From Saccharothrix sp. NRRL B-16348 (GTDB lineage Bacteria; Actinomycetota; Actinomycetes; Mycobacteriales; Pseudonocardiaceae), in assembly GCF_001280085.1 (NCBI RefSeq), contig NZ_LGED01000205.1, positions 1-64,000 of the forward strand: a stretch of 64,000 bases of DNA. Direction: 5' to 3'. The notes under the pieces are model-generated. The model was not told the origin of the DNA, ran no database searches, and was given only the letters and a program-made list of their open reading frames with translations. The position numbers were made by a program, and so were the translations under genes. Shown here in pieces: positions 1-8,376 of the stretch; the first letter of the stretch is position 1; the number at the start of each line of letters is the position of its first letter.

Positions 1-1
1 A

Positions 2-100
2 CTCGTCCAAGCCGGTCATCCACGCCTGGACATCCTCATCGACCAACACAAGATCGACAAGCTACCAGAACATGATCACGAACTGCGGCTGGAGTACTAA
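2..100 (+). CDS. 3' end of an unidentified gene (cut by window start)
   Basis: Only the last 32 codons are present, ending at a TAA stop at 98-100. The readable tail contains GHPRLDILIDQHKIDKLPEH and finishes ELRLEY. Its codons are poorer in G+C than the rest of the window (several CAA, AAG, CTA, GAT and CAT). The stop codon lies exactly where the opposing DUF6939-type reading frame loses its expected sequence. This is what the end of an inserted element would look like. I do not recognise the family; a transposase or integrase C-terminus is an inference from context only. Confidence 0.45.
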   Translation, partial: LVQAGHPRLDILIDQHKIDKLPEHDHELRLEY

Positions 101-382
101 TCGCCGCACCGTGCGCTTCAACCCGGACATGGTCCGCACGGCGAGCTTCGCCGCGTCGACGTCCGCGCCCTCGAAGACCTTCAACGCCTGCCAGACGCCC
201 TCCACCGACTGCGCCGTCACGTCCGGCGTGAACGGCACCGGTATGCCGCCGTGCGGGTAGAACGGGCTCAGCCGCACCCACGGCTCGGGCCCCTTCGACG
301 TCACGTCCACCACCGACGCGCCGGGATGCGTCCTCGCCAACCACGCGGACCCCCGCCGCCTGCTCGCCACGTGCACCGCCAC
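62..382 (-). pseudogene. DUF6939-type protein with a replaced C-terminus
   Basis: The frame contains the block VIDVTSKGPEPW-like followed by SPFYPHGGIPVPF, SVEGVWQALKVFEGADVD and GLKRTVRR, which I recall as the signature of DUF6939 proteins of actinomycetes. After RTVRR, at about position 100, the expected continuation is lost; eleven unrelated residues and a stop follow. GTG at 380-382 is preferred as start because AGGAGG lies nine bases upstream on this strand, although the frame stays open to 493. The intact family is longer at the C-terminus, so this copy is probably broken by the event that brought in the gene end at 2-100. Function of the family is unknown to me. Confidence 0.6.
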
Positions 383-418
383 CGCCACTCCCCTCCTCGA
401 CACCGTGATGGTGCCAAA

Positions 419-434
419 GGGGTCCGACAATTCC
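419..434. repeat. 16-bp motif shared with the lutC insertion
   Basis: On the minus strand this reads GGAATTGTCGGACCCC. The same 16 bases occur on the plus strand at 41907-41922, inside the odd segment of lutC. Here it lies in the short region (383-516) between the divergent DUF6939-type and LysE genes, about 40 bases upstream of the preferred GTG start. No other feature was seen in that gap. Confidence 0.6.
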
Positions 435-516
435 GGGAACGTCCACTCCGGACCCACGGTCCCGGTGCTTGGGAATTCACGGGCGCGGCCCACCGGACGG
501 GTGATTGCATCCCGGC

Positions 517-1146
517 ATGCCGATCGACCAGCACCTGCTCGTCCTGTTCACGCTGACGACCGTCGTCGCGATGGTCACTCCCGGCCCCGACATGCTGTTC
601 GTCCTCGGCTGCGGTATGCGCGGCGGCCCGCGCGCCGGCCTGCTGGCCACCGCGGGCGTGGCGACGAGCGAGGCCGTCCACGTCATCGTGGCCGCCGCGG
701 GCCTGGCGGCGCTGTTCGCCGCGGTGCCGGTGGCGTTCACGGTGGTCCGCACGATCGGCGCGGCCTACCTCGTTTACCTGGGCGTGCAGGCCATCCGCCA
801 CCGCGGGAGCACCGTGGTCGGCGAGCCGGTGACGGGCGGCATGTCCGGCCGCCGGGCCTACCTCACCGGGATGGCGACCAACCTGCTCAACCCGAAGATG
901 GTCACCTTCACGATCGCGTTCCTGCCGCAGTTCATCAACCCGGACCTCGGCCGGGTGTGGCTCCAGTTCGCCGTGCTCGGCGCCATCCTGATCGCGCTGG
1001 AGTTCCTGGTGGACGGCGCGGTCGGCGTGCTGGCCGGCCGCATCGGCGGTTGGCTGCGCCGCAGGCACGCCGTCCGCCGCCGGATCGACGTGGCGACCGG
1101 CGGGGTGTTCATCGGGCTGGGTGTCCGGCTGGCCGTGGAGCGCTGA
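517..1146 (+). CDS. LysE/RhtB-family amino acid exporter
   Basis: A 209-residue membrane protein of the LysE translocator superfamily, which exports amino acids or similar small molecules. The N-terminal block has the typical TPGPDM motif (about residues 23-28), then RGGPRAGL and the VRTIGAAYLVYLG segment. The family motif NLLNPK (about residues 126-131) follows, with several hydrophobic helices; this length is normal for the family. ATG 517 is chosen over an in-frame TTG at 505 because it begins directly with the usual short N-terminus. The gene converges on the P450 gene, and the two 3' ends overlap by 38 bases. The substrate cannot be told from sequence. Confidence 0.88.
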   Translation: MPIDQHLLVLFTLTTVVAMVTPGPDMLFVLGCGMRGGPRAGLLATAGVATSEAVHVIVAAAGLAALFAAVPVAFTVVRTIGAAYLVYLGVQAIRHRGSTVVGEPVTGGMSGRRAYLTGMATNLLNPKMVTFTIAFLPQFINPDLGRVWLQFAVLGAILIALEFLVDGAVGVLAGRIGGWLRRRHAVRRRIDVATGGVFIGLGVRLAVER

Positions 1147-2404
1147 CCAGCGCGGGCAGGCCGTCGCGCGGGCGCATGGCGGCCAGGCTGGTCGGCCGTG
1201 GTCGTCCCGGCGCCGACCGCAACGACGTGCGGACGACCAGGCGGGCGAGCATCACCGTCAGCTCCGTGGTCGCCAGCACCGACCCGACGCACCGGTGCGG
1301 ACCGCCGCCGAACGGCAGGAACTCGTGCGGGCCGGGCTTGCGGTGGTCGGCTCGCGCCGGGTCCCAGCGCTCGGGCCGGAACCGCAACGGCTCCGGCCAC
1401 ACCTCGGGCAGCCGGTGCGTCACGTACGGGCTGTAGAGCACGGTGGTGCCGGCGCGGATCCGCCGACCGTCGAACGTGAAGTCCTCGACCGCCCACCGCG
1501 GCACCACCACGGCGGGCGGGCACAGCCGCAAGGCCTCGTGCACGACCCCGTTGAGGTAGGTCAGCCGCCGCAGGTCCTCCTTGACCGGAGCCCGGTCCCC
1601 GACCACCTCCACCACCTCGGCGCGCGCACGCTCCCAGGAACCCGGCGTGCACAACATGAGGTGCACGGCCCATGCCATGGCCGCGCTGGTCGTCTCGTAG
1701 CCGGCGGCGATCAGGCTGACCACCTGGTCGCGGACCTCCTCGTCGCTCAGCCCCGCGCCATCGTCGTCACGGCCGCGGACCAACGTCGCCAGCACGTGGT
1801 CGTCCTCGTCCAGCACACCCGACCGCACCCGGTCGATCTCGGCGTGCACGCGCTCGTCCACCCGGCCCCGGGCCGCCATCGCCCGCCGCCAGCCCGGTGT
1901 CCGTAGCCGTCGCGCCCACGTCACCGAGGCGGGCAGCCGATCGACCAGGTCGAGCAGCACCTGCAGCTGCTCGCCGAAGAACGCCTCGTCGCCGGCGAGC
2001 CTGCGGCCGAACAGCGCGTGGATCGTGCCGCGCCGGATCACCGACCGGAACTGCCGGTAGACGTCCACGACCTGGCCGGGCCGCCACGTGGCGAGGGTCG
2101 CGTCGGCGTGCTCGACCATGATCGACAGGTACTGGTCGATCCGCCGGTGGTGCAGCGCGGGCTGCACCAGCCGCCGCCGGCGGGCGTGGTCCTCGCCGTC
2201 GCTGACGATCAGCGAGGTGGGGCCGTCGACCGGCACCAGGGACTGGAACGCCTCACGCCAGCGGAACAGGTCCGAGTTGCCCAGCACGAACCGGTTCGCC
2301 TCCGGCCCGAGCAGGTAGGTGTACGGACCGAACCGCAGCACCGGACCACGCCGCCGGTGCGCCGCCAGCAGGAGCTCGCCCGGCCGATACCTCACCGCGT
2401 CCAT
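1109..2404 (-). CDS. cytochrome P450
   Basis: A 431-residue soluble-type cytochrome P450 with all key motifs. The I-helix oxygen-binding motif AGYETT is at about residues 233-238, the K-helix ExxR appears as EALR, and the haem loop is FLPFGGGPHRCVG with the thiolate ligand Cys372. Length and a start without membrane anchor fit bacterial class I enzymes, which need a separate ferredoxin and reductase; none is next to it. ATG 2402-2404 follows a G-rich stretch. The gene lies 40 bases downstream of the TetR gene on the same strand. A perfect palindrome sits in that gap, so repression by the neighbour is likely. Substrate unknown. Confidence 0.93.
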   Translation of the reverse strand: MDAVRYRPGELLLAAHRRRGPVLRFGPYTYLLGPEANRFVLGNSDLFRWREAFQSLVPVDGPTSLIVSDGEDHARRRRLVQPALHHRRIDQYLSIMVEHADATLATWRPGQVVDVYRQFRSVIRRGTIHALFGRRLAGDEAFFGEQLQVLLDLVDRLPASVTWARRLRTPGWRRAMAARGRVDERVHAEIDRVRSGVLDEDDHVLATLVRGRDDDGAGLSDEEVRDQVVSLIAAGYETTSAAMAWAVHLMLCTPGSWERARAEVVEVVGDRAPVKEDLRRLTYLNGVVHEALRLCPPAVVVPRWAVEDFTFDGRRIRAGTTVLYSPYVTHRLPEVWPEPLRFRPERWDPARADHRKPGPHEFLPFGGGPHRCVGSVLATTELTVMLARLVVRTSLRSAPGRPRPTSLAAMRPRDGLPALVSAPRPAGHPAR

Positions 2405-2415
2405 GACCGCCCCCC

Positions 2416-2438
2416 GTTCCGCTACAGGTGTAGCGAAC
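2416..2438. promoter_or_regulatory. palindromic operator between tetR and P450
   Basis: CGCTACA (2420-2426) and TGTAGCG (2429-2435) form a perfect inverted repeat around GG. It is extended by GTT and AAC on the outside, with one extra base on the left. It ends about 12 bases before the P450 start codon and lies after the stop of the TetR gene. A size of about 16-23 bp fits a TetR-family operator; binding by the adjacent regulator is inferred. Confidence 0.65.
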
Positions 2439-2444
2439 CGGAGG

Positions 2445-3032
2445 CTACCCGAGTTGCCCGCGCAGCATCACGTCGACCGCGCGCCGCAGCCGCTCCGGCT
2501 CGGCGCCACCCGCGAACGGCCGCGCGAGCGCGTCGTAGAGCAGGCCGTCCAGCTGCGCCAGCAGGATCCGCGCCGACTCGTCCGGATCGGGCAGACCCGC
2601 CGCGCGCATCCCCTCCGCCGTCCGGTCCCGGAACCGCCGGTTCGCCGTGCGCAGCTCCGGCGTCAGCTCCGCGCGCCGGGTGGCGTCCAGGTACAGCTCC
2701 AGCCGCGCCACCGTCCGGGACCTGGCCGGTCCGAGCCAGTAGGTGAGCAGGCCGGTGAGCAGCTCGGCGATCTCCGCCGCCGAACCCCACCCGGTGACCG
2801 GCACGTCCCGCAGCACGGCCTCGTCCAGCTCCACCAACCGGTCGAGCACACCGCCGAGCAACGCCGTCCGGGTGCGGAAGACGCTGCTGGTGCTGCCCGG
2901 CGGCAACCCGGCCCGCACGTCCACCGCCCGGTGCGTCAACCCGCGCAGCCCGTCGGCGGCGATCACCTCGATCGCCGCGTCCACCGCGCGCTGCCTGCGA
3001 CCGGCCACCGCCCCACCCGCCTTCGTCGACAC
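2445..3032 (-). CDS. TetR/AcrR-family transcriptional regulator
   Basis: A 195-residue regulator with an N-terminal helix-turn-helix region (about residues 12-58: RRQRAVDAAIEVIAADG, then LTHRAVDVRAGLPPGSTSS) typical of TetR proteins. A ligand-binding helical domain follows. GTG 3030-3032 is the likely start. The stop is 40 bases ahead of the P450 gene on the same strand, so the two may be co-transcribed, while the palindrome between them suggests the P450 also has its own repressed promoter. The inducer is unknown. Confidence 0.87.
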   Translation of the reverse strand: MSTKAGGAVAGRRQRAVDAAIEVIAADGLRGLTHRAVDVRAGLPPGSTSSVFRTRTALLGGVLDRLVELDEAVLRDVPVTGWGSAAEIAELLTGLLTYWLGPARSRTVARLELYLDATRRAELTPELRTANRRFRDRTAEGMRAAGLPDPDESARILLAQLDGLLYDALARPFAGGAEPERLRRAVDVMLRGQLG

Positions 3033-3139
3033 GGCAGGCTAGTCGACGGCGGGCCCCCGCACCGTCGGCGAACACCTTGCGCGCGTGGGACTCTCTCCTG
3101 GTGCGCGTGCACCCTGTGTGGGAACGAGGAAGGTTTTTC

Positions 3140-3205
3140 GTGACTCGGACGGTTCGTGGCGTGGTGGTCCGCGGCGACGTGCGGCGCTCGGCGGTGGTCT
3201 GCTGA
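3140..3205 (+). pseudogene. 21-codon remnant of S-(hydroxymethyl)mycothiol dehydrogenase
   Basis: A good ribosome binding site (GAGGAAGG, 3126-3133) and a GTG start open a frame of only 21 codons. It stops at TGA 3203-3205, overlapping the ATG of the next gene by one base. The peptide reads like two joined ends: TRTVRGVVVR matches the start of MSH-dependent formaldehyde dehydrogenase (MscR/AdhE2) as I remember it, and GDVRRSAVVC resembles its usual last residues (GxVLRSVV). In many actinomycetes that dehydrogenase gene directly precedes the MBL gene that follows here. A clean in-frame internal deletion that kept the start signals and the coupling is the simplest reading. A chance leader peptide is the alternative. 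Confidence 0.55.
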
Positions 3206-3831
3206 TGGCACGCGTCGACCACGCCGTCACGCGGGGCACGTTCAGCCTGGACGGGCAGACGTTCGCCGTGGACAACAACGTCTGGGTCATCGGGGACGAC
3301 ACCGAGTGCGTGGTGATCGACGCGCCGCACCACGTGAACGCGATCCTGCGGGTCGTCGGCGGCCGCGAGGTGAAGGCGATCCTCGCCACGCACGCCCACG
3401 ACGACCACGTGCGCGTGGCGCCGGACCTCGCCCGCGCGACCGGCGCGCCCGTGCTGCTGCACCCCGCCGACCGCGCGCTGTGGGACCTGACCCACCCGGA
3501 CGTGGAGCCGGCCGGCGACCTCGCCGACGGCCAGGTGGTGGAGGTGGCGGACATCGCGCTGCACGTGCTGCACACACCCGGCCACGCCCCCGGCGCGTGC
3601 TGCTTCCACGTGCCCGCTCTCGGTGTGGTCTTCACCGGAGACACGCTGTTCCACGGCGGTCCGGGCGCCACCGGGCGGTCATACTCCGACTTCGACGTGC
3701 TCGTGGACTCGATCACGCGGCGGCTGCTGACCCTGCCCGCCCGCACGGTCGTGCACACCGGGCACGGCGAGGACACCACCATCGGCGCGGAAGCGCCGCA
3801 CCGGGGCGACTGGCTCACCCGCGGTCGCTGA
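3205..3831 (+). CDS. MBL-fold metallo-hydrolase of the mycothiol/formaldehyde type
   Basis: A 208-residue metallo-beta-lactamase-fold hydrolase. The zinc motif HAHDDH is at residues 63-68; further metal ligands are in HTPGHAPGA, in FTGDTLF and in VHTGHG near the end. The opening block GTFSLDGQTFAVDNNVWVIGD and the ending TTIGAEAPH match the family that pairs with mycothiol-dependent formaldehyde dehydrogenase in mycobacteria (AdhE2 and Rv2260). Its role there is thought to be processing of the mycothiol thioester; that role is inferred. ATG 3205 is chosen because it overlaps the TGA of the 21-codon frame upstream, so translation is probably coupled. The partner dehydrogenase gene is missing here except for its apparent ends. 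Confidence 0.85.
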   Translation: MARVDHAVTRGTFSLDGQTFAVDNNVWVIGDDTECVVIDAPHHVNAILRVVGGREVKAILATHAHDDHVRVAPDLARATGAPVLLHPADRALWDLTHPDVEPAGDLADGQVVEVADIALHVLHTPGHAPGACCFHVPALGVVFTGDTLFHGGPGATGRSYSDFDVLVDSITRRLLTLPARTVVHTGHGEDTTIGAEAPHRGDWLTRGR

Positions 3832-4003
3832 CCGCGCGGCGTCGTCCGGCTGAGGCGTCAGGAGATCCGCGTCGACGTGCGGACCAGGGTGGAGCCGGTG
3901 TCGACGAAAGCGCCAGGAGTTCGCGGACGGCCGGTCGCCCGGGTGAGCTTCGCAGGGCGAGGCAGGTGACGTCCGGTGGGCGACGGGTTCTTGACGGGCC
4001 GCC
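3832..4003. other. short convergent gap, nothing recognised
   Basis: The 172 bases between the converging MBL hydrolase and the NTPase-like membrane protein hold no convincing gene. I also saw no strong hairpin, repeat or binding site. Confidence 0.5.
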
Positions 4004-6730
4004 TCAGCGCGGCGTGGTGGGGCACCAGGGCGCGCGGCGGAGGTCGACGTCCTGGCGGTTCGGGTAGCCGCCGCACGAGGCCAGCACGGTGGGCGCCTTG
4101 CCGTCCGCCACCCGGAGCACGGCCAGGAACTTGTCGATCGGCACCTGGCCGTCACCGAAGTCGATCACGCCGCTCTCGCCGGACAACGCCCGCGCGCCCC
4201 CGACGTCGCTCATCTCCTTCCAGATGTGGCCGGGCGAGACCGGGATGTTCCCGAGCTGGATCATGGCGTGCACGTACAGGTACAGGGTGTCGTAGGTGAG
4301 CGCGGCGTGGCCGTCCAGCGACGGGTCCGCGTTCCCCTCGCACTCCTCCGGCACGAGTTCGCGCAGCGTCTGGTACATCTCCGTCGCCGCCGCGCAGCCC
4401 TCGGCGCCGACCGCGAACGACACGTACTCGAACGGGATCTCCGGGTGCCGGCCGCGCAGCTTGTCGTCGGCGGCGTAGCGGGCGATGTCGTCACCGGCGA
4501 GCAGGGTGGGAGGGTCGCTCTTGCACCCGGCGCTCACGCCGTCCACCAGCTTGCCGAAGTCGGCGGGCCGCCCGGCGAAGAACACCACCTCGTCGTCGCC
4601 GACGTCGCACAGGGACTGGCCGAGCCGCCTGGCGTCGGAGCCCTGCCCGACCGACACCGGCTGGTACGGCTCCTCGCGCACCCGCAGGCCCTGCTCGGCG
4701 AACCGCCCGGCCACGTCGAGGCGCAGGTTCGCCGCGTAGGAGTCCGCTTCGTCGCTGGAGTGCACGATCACGACGCCCCGCTTGCCGGGGTACGCCGCCC
4801 GCACGTGCCGCGCCGCGACCTGCGCCTGCCGGTCGTTGGTCGGCGAGACCTGGAAGTACATCCGGGACGCGGTGGGCATCGCGTCGTCCGACAGCGTCGC
4901 GGCCACCACCGGCAGGCCGACCTCGCCCAGCTCGGTGATGGTGTTCCTGGTCGGCGTGCTGCTCAACGCCATGCCGAGCACGCCGATGATGCTCTTGTCC
5001 TTCGCCGACATCGACTGGAGCTGCTCGGCGACCACCTCACCGTGCTGCATGGCCGACCCCGCGTTGCTCAGCAGGATCCGGATCAGGGGGTCGTCGGAGT
5101 CGGTGCGGTCGAGCAGCCGGGCCTGCCGGGCCGCGAGGCCGAGCAGCCGCGCGGTGTTGCTCGCCAGCGCGTCACGGGCCGCGCTCATCGCCGACACGTA
5201 CACGACGGTCGCGTAGGGGCGGCCGGCGTCGCGCGCGTGAGCCGCCAGCACCTCCTCGTTCTGGCGGACGATCAGCTCCTGGATGCGGTTGAAGCGCTGG
5301 AAGTCGGCGGGGTCCGCCTCGCCGAACAGCGGCACGTGCCCGGTGGTGACGCCGACGCAGTCGTCGCCGATCCGCCGGAGGGTGTGCGCGTCGGGGTTGT
5401 CGCGCTCCAGCCCGCAGTGCTCGTAGCTCCATCTCGCGTCCGCGGTGACGACGTCGACCACGTGCCGGTAGCCGACCGCGGCCACCGACGCGAGCAGCAG
5501 AACGGTCACGATCGCGAGCACCGACGTGCGCGACCAGACGGGGGCCTGCCGCACGGACAGGGTGGCCGTCGGCGGCACCTCGCCGCGCTCGACGCTCACG
5601 TCGGGCACCTGCAACGGCAGGAACCACGCGGTGGGGCGGCGGGCGCGGCTGTCGGTGGCCAGCTTCCGCGCCCACGTCTCGTAGGCGTGGCTCGCCTGGC
5701 TCACGGGCGCCGGTGCGCGTTCGGCGGTGGTCTCCGCGTCCGGCGGCACCTTAGCGCTGCCGCTGATGATCACCAGCGGGTCGAACGCGCCGGTGTCGTT
5801 GCGCACGTCGTTGATGATCTTCAGCAGGGCGTAGCCGCCGTTGTCGCGGCGGATGCCGTCCAGCAGCACGACCGGGTACACCGTGCGGCGGGCCGACCTG
5901 ATCCGCCACCACGACCGGCGGTACGCGCTGCGCACGTCCTCCAGGAAGGCGTTGACCAGGAGCTTGGCCAGCTGGCCGGTGTCCTCGCGCGGCTCGGCGC
6001 TCTGACCGGGCACGAGCGCGGACGTCAGCCGCTCGGCGAAGCCGATGAACGTGCCCGGGTCGTGCGGCGCGAGGTAGGGCTGGCGCAGCAGCCACCGGTA
6101 CTCGCTGCCCGGCACGAGCCCGCGCAGCTTCGCCCGGAAGAGGAAGGACGGCACGAGCCGCACCACCAGCCGCACCCACCACGGCGCGGTCTCGGCGGCG
6201 TCGTCCAGCACGTCCTTCAGGTCGTCGCCGCTGCGCCGGCCGAGGTCCCGTTCCCGCAGCCGGGTCAGCAGGGTCGCGGTCGACTCGGGGTCGGTGCCGT
6301 CCGTGCGCTGGTTCATCAGCCAGTAGACGAGTTCGAAGCGGCGGAACTCGTGCCGCCCGTAGCGGTCGTTGGCGCCGTGCGCCAGTTCGCGGGCGATGCG
6401 CACCAGCACCGCGCCGACGGCGTCCAACGTGCCGGTCTCGGTCGTGCCGCCGTCGGGCGCCGGTTCGGGGAAGCGGTGGTAGGCGTGCGGCACGCGGCCG
6501 GGGTGCGCGCCGCGCAGGTGCGCCCGAAGCGCGCCGAGCAGGCCGTCGGCCGGTGTGCCGCGGACCAGGCAGACCAACGGGATGCCCCGGTCGCCGCTCG
6601 CCCGCGCGCCCGCCCGGCGGCCGGGCAGCTCGCCGAACCTCGGTCGTTCGGTGAGCTCCTGCAGGAGCTTCACCAGCTCGTCCACGACGTCGACCGACGA
6701 AAAGCCTTCCCCCGCACCGTGTTCGGCCAC
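4004..6730 (-). CDS. membrane protein: degenerate NTPase-like domain plus extracellular PBP-like domain
   Basis: A 908-residue protein of unassigned function. The cytoplasmic half (about 1-390) has a stretch GIPLVCLVRGTPADG in the place of a P-loop but without GK(S/T). VYPVVLLDGI resembles a Walker B strand without its acidic pair, so an inactive NTPase fold is likely. One transmembrane helix (LAIVTVLLLASVAAVGY) lies near residue 405. The outside half resembles branched-chain-amino-acid receptor domains, with IIGVLGMALSSTPT, VSPTNDRQAQVAARHV, GKRGVVIVHSSDEADSYAANL and DEVVFFAGR. Start GTG 6728-6730 has GAGGAG at good spacing; longer in-frame starts lack one. The outer half shares its layout and several spaced residues with the protein at 13919-17170. 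Confidence 0.7.
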   Translation of the reverse strand: MAEHGAGEGFSSVDVVDELVKLLQELTERPRFGELPGRRAGARASGDRGIPLVCLVRGTPADGLLGALRAHLRGAHPGRVPHAYHRFPEPAPDGGTTETGTLDAVGAVLVRIARELAHGANDRYGRHEFRRFELVYWLMNQRTDGTDPESTATLLTRLRERDLGRRSGDDLKDVLDDAAETAPWWVRLVVRLVPSFLFRAKLRGLVPGSEYRWLLRQPYLAPHDPGTFIGFAERLTSALVPGQSAEPREDTGQLAKLLVNAFLEDVRSAYRRSWWRIRSARRTVYPVVLLDGIRRDNGGYALLKIINDVRNDTGAFDPLVIISGSAKVPPDAETTAERAPAPVSQASHAYETWARKLATDSRARRPTAWFLPLQVPDVSVERGEVPPTATLSVRQAPVWSRTSVLAIVTVLLLASVAAVGYRHVVDVVTADARWSYEHCGLERDNPDAHTLRRIGDDCVGVTTGHVPLFGEADPADFQRFNRIQELIVRQNEEVLAAHARDAGRPYATVVYVSAMSAARDALASNTARLLGLAARQARLLDRTDSDDPLIRILLSNAGSAMQHGEVVAEQLQSMSAKDKSIIGVLGMALSSTPTRNTITELGEVGLPVVAATLSDDAMPTASRMYFQVSPTNDRQAQVAARHVRAAYPGKRGVVIVHSSDEADSYAANLRLDVAGRFAEQGLRVREEPYQPVSVGQGSDARRLGQSLCDVGDDEVVFFAGRPADFGKLVDGVSAGCKSDPPTLLAGDDIARYAADDKLRGRHPEIPFEYVSFAVGAEGCAAATEMYQTLRELVPEECEGNADPSLDGHAALTYDTLYLYVHAMIQLGNIPVSPGHIWKEMSDVGGARALSGESGVIDFGDGQVPIDKFLAVLRVADGKAPTVLASCGGYPNRQDVDLRRAPWCPTTPR

Positions 6731-6959
6731 CGGACTCCTCGCGCGGACCAGCCTCGCCCCACCTTCACCGGTGTGACGCAGGACTTCCGACTGTAGCCGT
6801 CCGGACCGTCCGGTTCGGGCGGTTCCGCGATGGTCGCGCACGTCGCCGCACTCTTGCGGATACGGCCTTTCCCGTTGCCCGGCCCGACCGTTGTCCGAAA
6901 TCGTCCGGAAACGTGCGGATTCGGCCCGCACGGACCGCGGCTTCGGTAGGAAGGTCGTC

Positions 6960-8303
6960 ATGCGCAGGTTCGCGGTCCTCCTCGTGGTCGTGCTCATGGG
7001 TTTGGTCGTCGCGCCCGCGGCGGCGAGCGGTGTCCGCCGGTACGACGGCGAGATCGACGGCGCGCGGTACCGGGTGATGGTGCCGGACCGGTGGAACGGG
7101 ACGCTGGTGCTGTGGAGCCACGGCGCGTACGGGTCGCCGCCGGCCGAGATCGCGTTGACCGACCGGCCGGAGACCGAGGCCTACCTGTTGTCGCGCGGGT
7201 ACGCGCTGGGCGCGTCCCTCTTCCGGACGCCGGCGGGCTGGTCGGCCGAGGACGGGTTGCGCGACCAGCTCCGGTTGCTGGACTGGTTCGGCCGCGAGGT
7301 CGGCAGGCCGCGGCGGACGGTGTCGGCAGGCGAGTCGATCGGCGGCGCGACGTCCCTGGTGCTGGCGGAACGCCACCCAGGACGGTTCGACGGCGTGCTG
7401 TCGCTGTGCGGCGCGACGGCGGGCGGCACGGCGTACTGGAACTCCGGGCTGGACGTGGTGTTCGCGCTGTCGGTGCTGCTGGGCGTGGACGTCGACCTGG
7501 TGAAGGCGGCGGACCCGGAGGCGAACGAGGCCCGGCTGGTCGAGGCGATCGCGGCGGCCACGGGTGATCCGGCGGCCCGGCCGCGGCTGGCGCTGGCCGC
7601 GGCGCTAGCGGACGTGCCGGGGTGGTTCGACCCGACCCGGCCGCGCCCGACGTCCGTCGACGAGCAGGTCGAGTGGGCCGCCGTCTGGCTGCGGTACGTC
7701 AAGTCGGGCGCGGCGGGGTCCGCGCGGGCGGACATGGAGGAGTGGGCCGGCGGCAACCCGAGCTGGAACGTCGGCGTCGACTACCGGCAGGTGCTGGCGC
7801 GGTCCGACGAGCGCGCGCTCGTGTCGGCGGCCTACGCGGCGGCCGGGCTGGACCTGGCGGCGGACCTGGACCGGCTGGCCGCCGCGCCCAGGGTCGCGGC
7901 CGATCGGCGCGCGGTGGCGTACCTGGCCCGGACGAGCCTGCCCGTCGGGCTGACGCCGTGGCCGGTGCTGACCGTGCACAACGCGGGCGACGGGCTGACG
8001 CCCCGGTCGAACGGGTCGGCGTACGCGGCGCGGGTGCGGCAGCCGGAGCGGCTGCGCCAGTACGCGGTCGACCGGGCCGGGCACTGCCGGTTCAGCGCGG
8101 CGGAGGAGATCGTCGCGTTCCGGACGTTGTTCGAGCGGATCGGGACCGGGCGGTGGCCGGGCGCCGACGTGGCCGCGATGAACGCCGCCGCGGCCGCGCT
8201 GGGGCCCGCGCGGCAGCTGACCCGCGACCCGCTCAGCGGCGCCGACGTGACGGTGCGCCCCGCGTTTACGCCGTTCAGGGCGGGCCCATATCCACGACCG
8301 TGA
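6960..8303 (+). CDS. secreted alpha/beta hydrolase
   Basis: A 447-residue protein with a signal peptide (MRRFAVLLVVVLMGLVVAPA, cleaved near AAASG). The alpha/beta-hydrolase core has strand TLVLWSHGAYG and nucleophile elbow GESIGG (the serine in SAGESIGGATS). The likely acid and base are in VHNAGDGLTP and AGHCRFS near the C-terminus. ATG 6960 is preceded by AGGAAGG. It is transcribed away from the NTPase-like membrane gene. Secreted actinomycete hydrolases of this size act on esters or peptides, but I cannot assign a substrate. Confidence 0.8.
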   Translation: MRRFAVLLVVVLMGLVVAPAAASGVRRYDGEIDGARYRVMVPDRWNGTLVLWSHGAYGSPPAEIALTDRPETEAYLLSRGYALGASLFRTPAGWSAEDGLRDQLRLLDWFGREVGRPRRTVSAGESIGGATSLVLAERHPGRFDGVLSLCGATAGGTAYWNSGLDVVFALSVLLGVDVDLVKAADPEANEARLVEAIAAATGDPAARPRLALAAALADVPGWFDPTRPRPTSVDEQVEWAAVWLRYVKSGAAGSARADMEEWAGGNPSWNVGVDYRQVLARSDERALVSAAYAAAGLDLAADLDRLAAAPRVAADRRAVAYLARTSLPVGLTPWPVLTVHNAGDGLTPRSNGSAYAARVRQPERLRQYAVDRAGHCRFSAAEEIVAFRTLFERIGTGRWPGADVAAMNAAAAALGPARQLTRDPLSGADVTVRPAFTPFRAGPYPRP

Positions 8304-8316
8304 CCCTTTCGAGGGT
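8303..8316 (+). terminator. short UUCG-loop hairpin after hydrolase stop
   Basis: ACCCT-TTCG-AGGGT starts at the last base of the hydrolase stop codon. The stem is only five pairs but is capped by a stable UUCG tetraloop. No U-run follows. It may be a weak terminator or an mRNA end stabiliser. Confidence 0.4.
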
Positions 8317-8362
8317 TAGCAACACTCTCTGCAACAGTTGCCGGTGGTTGCGTGACACAAAC

Positions 8363-8376
8363 GTGATGAGCGTCAC
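8363..8376. promoter_or_regulatory. Crp-type site (GTGA-N6-TCAC)
   Basis: GTGATGAGCGTCAC has both perfect half sites of the cAMP-receptor-protein consensus. It lies about 180 bases upstream of the lytic transglycosylase start. Crp-type regulators control resuscitation/cell-wall lytic genes such as rpfA in mycobacteria, which makes this location plausible. Binding is inferred. The rest of the 8317-8552 leader shows no riboswitch I recognise. Confidence 0.5.

Noticed and set aside
4226..6796. Long open plus-strand frame of over 800 codons opposite the NTPase-like membrane gene
   Set aside because: It is a mirror frame caused by GC-rich codon use; its product is rich in Arg, His and Val with no domain, and the minus-strand gene has a binding site, a membrane helix and coherent motifs.
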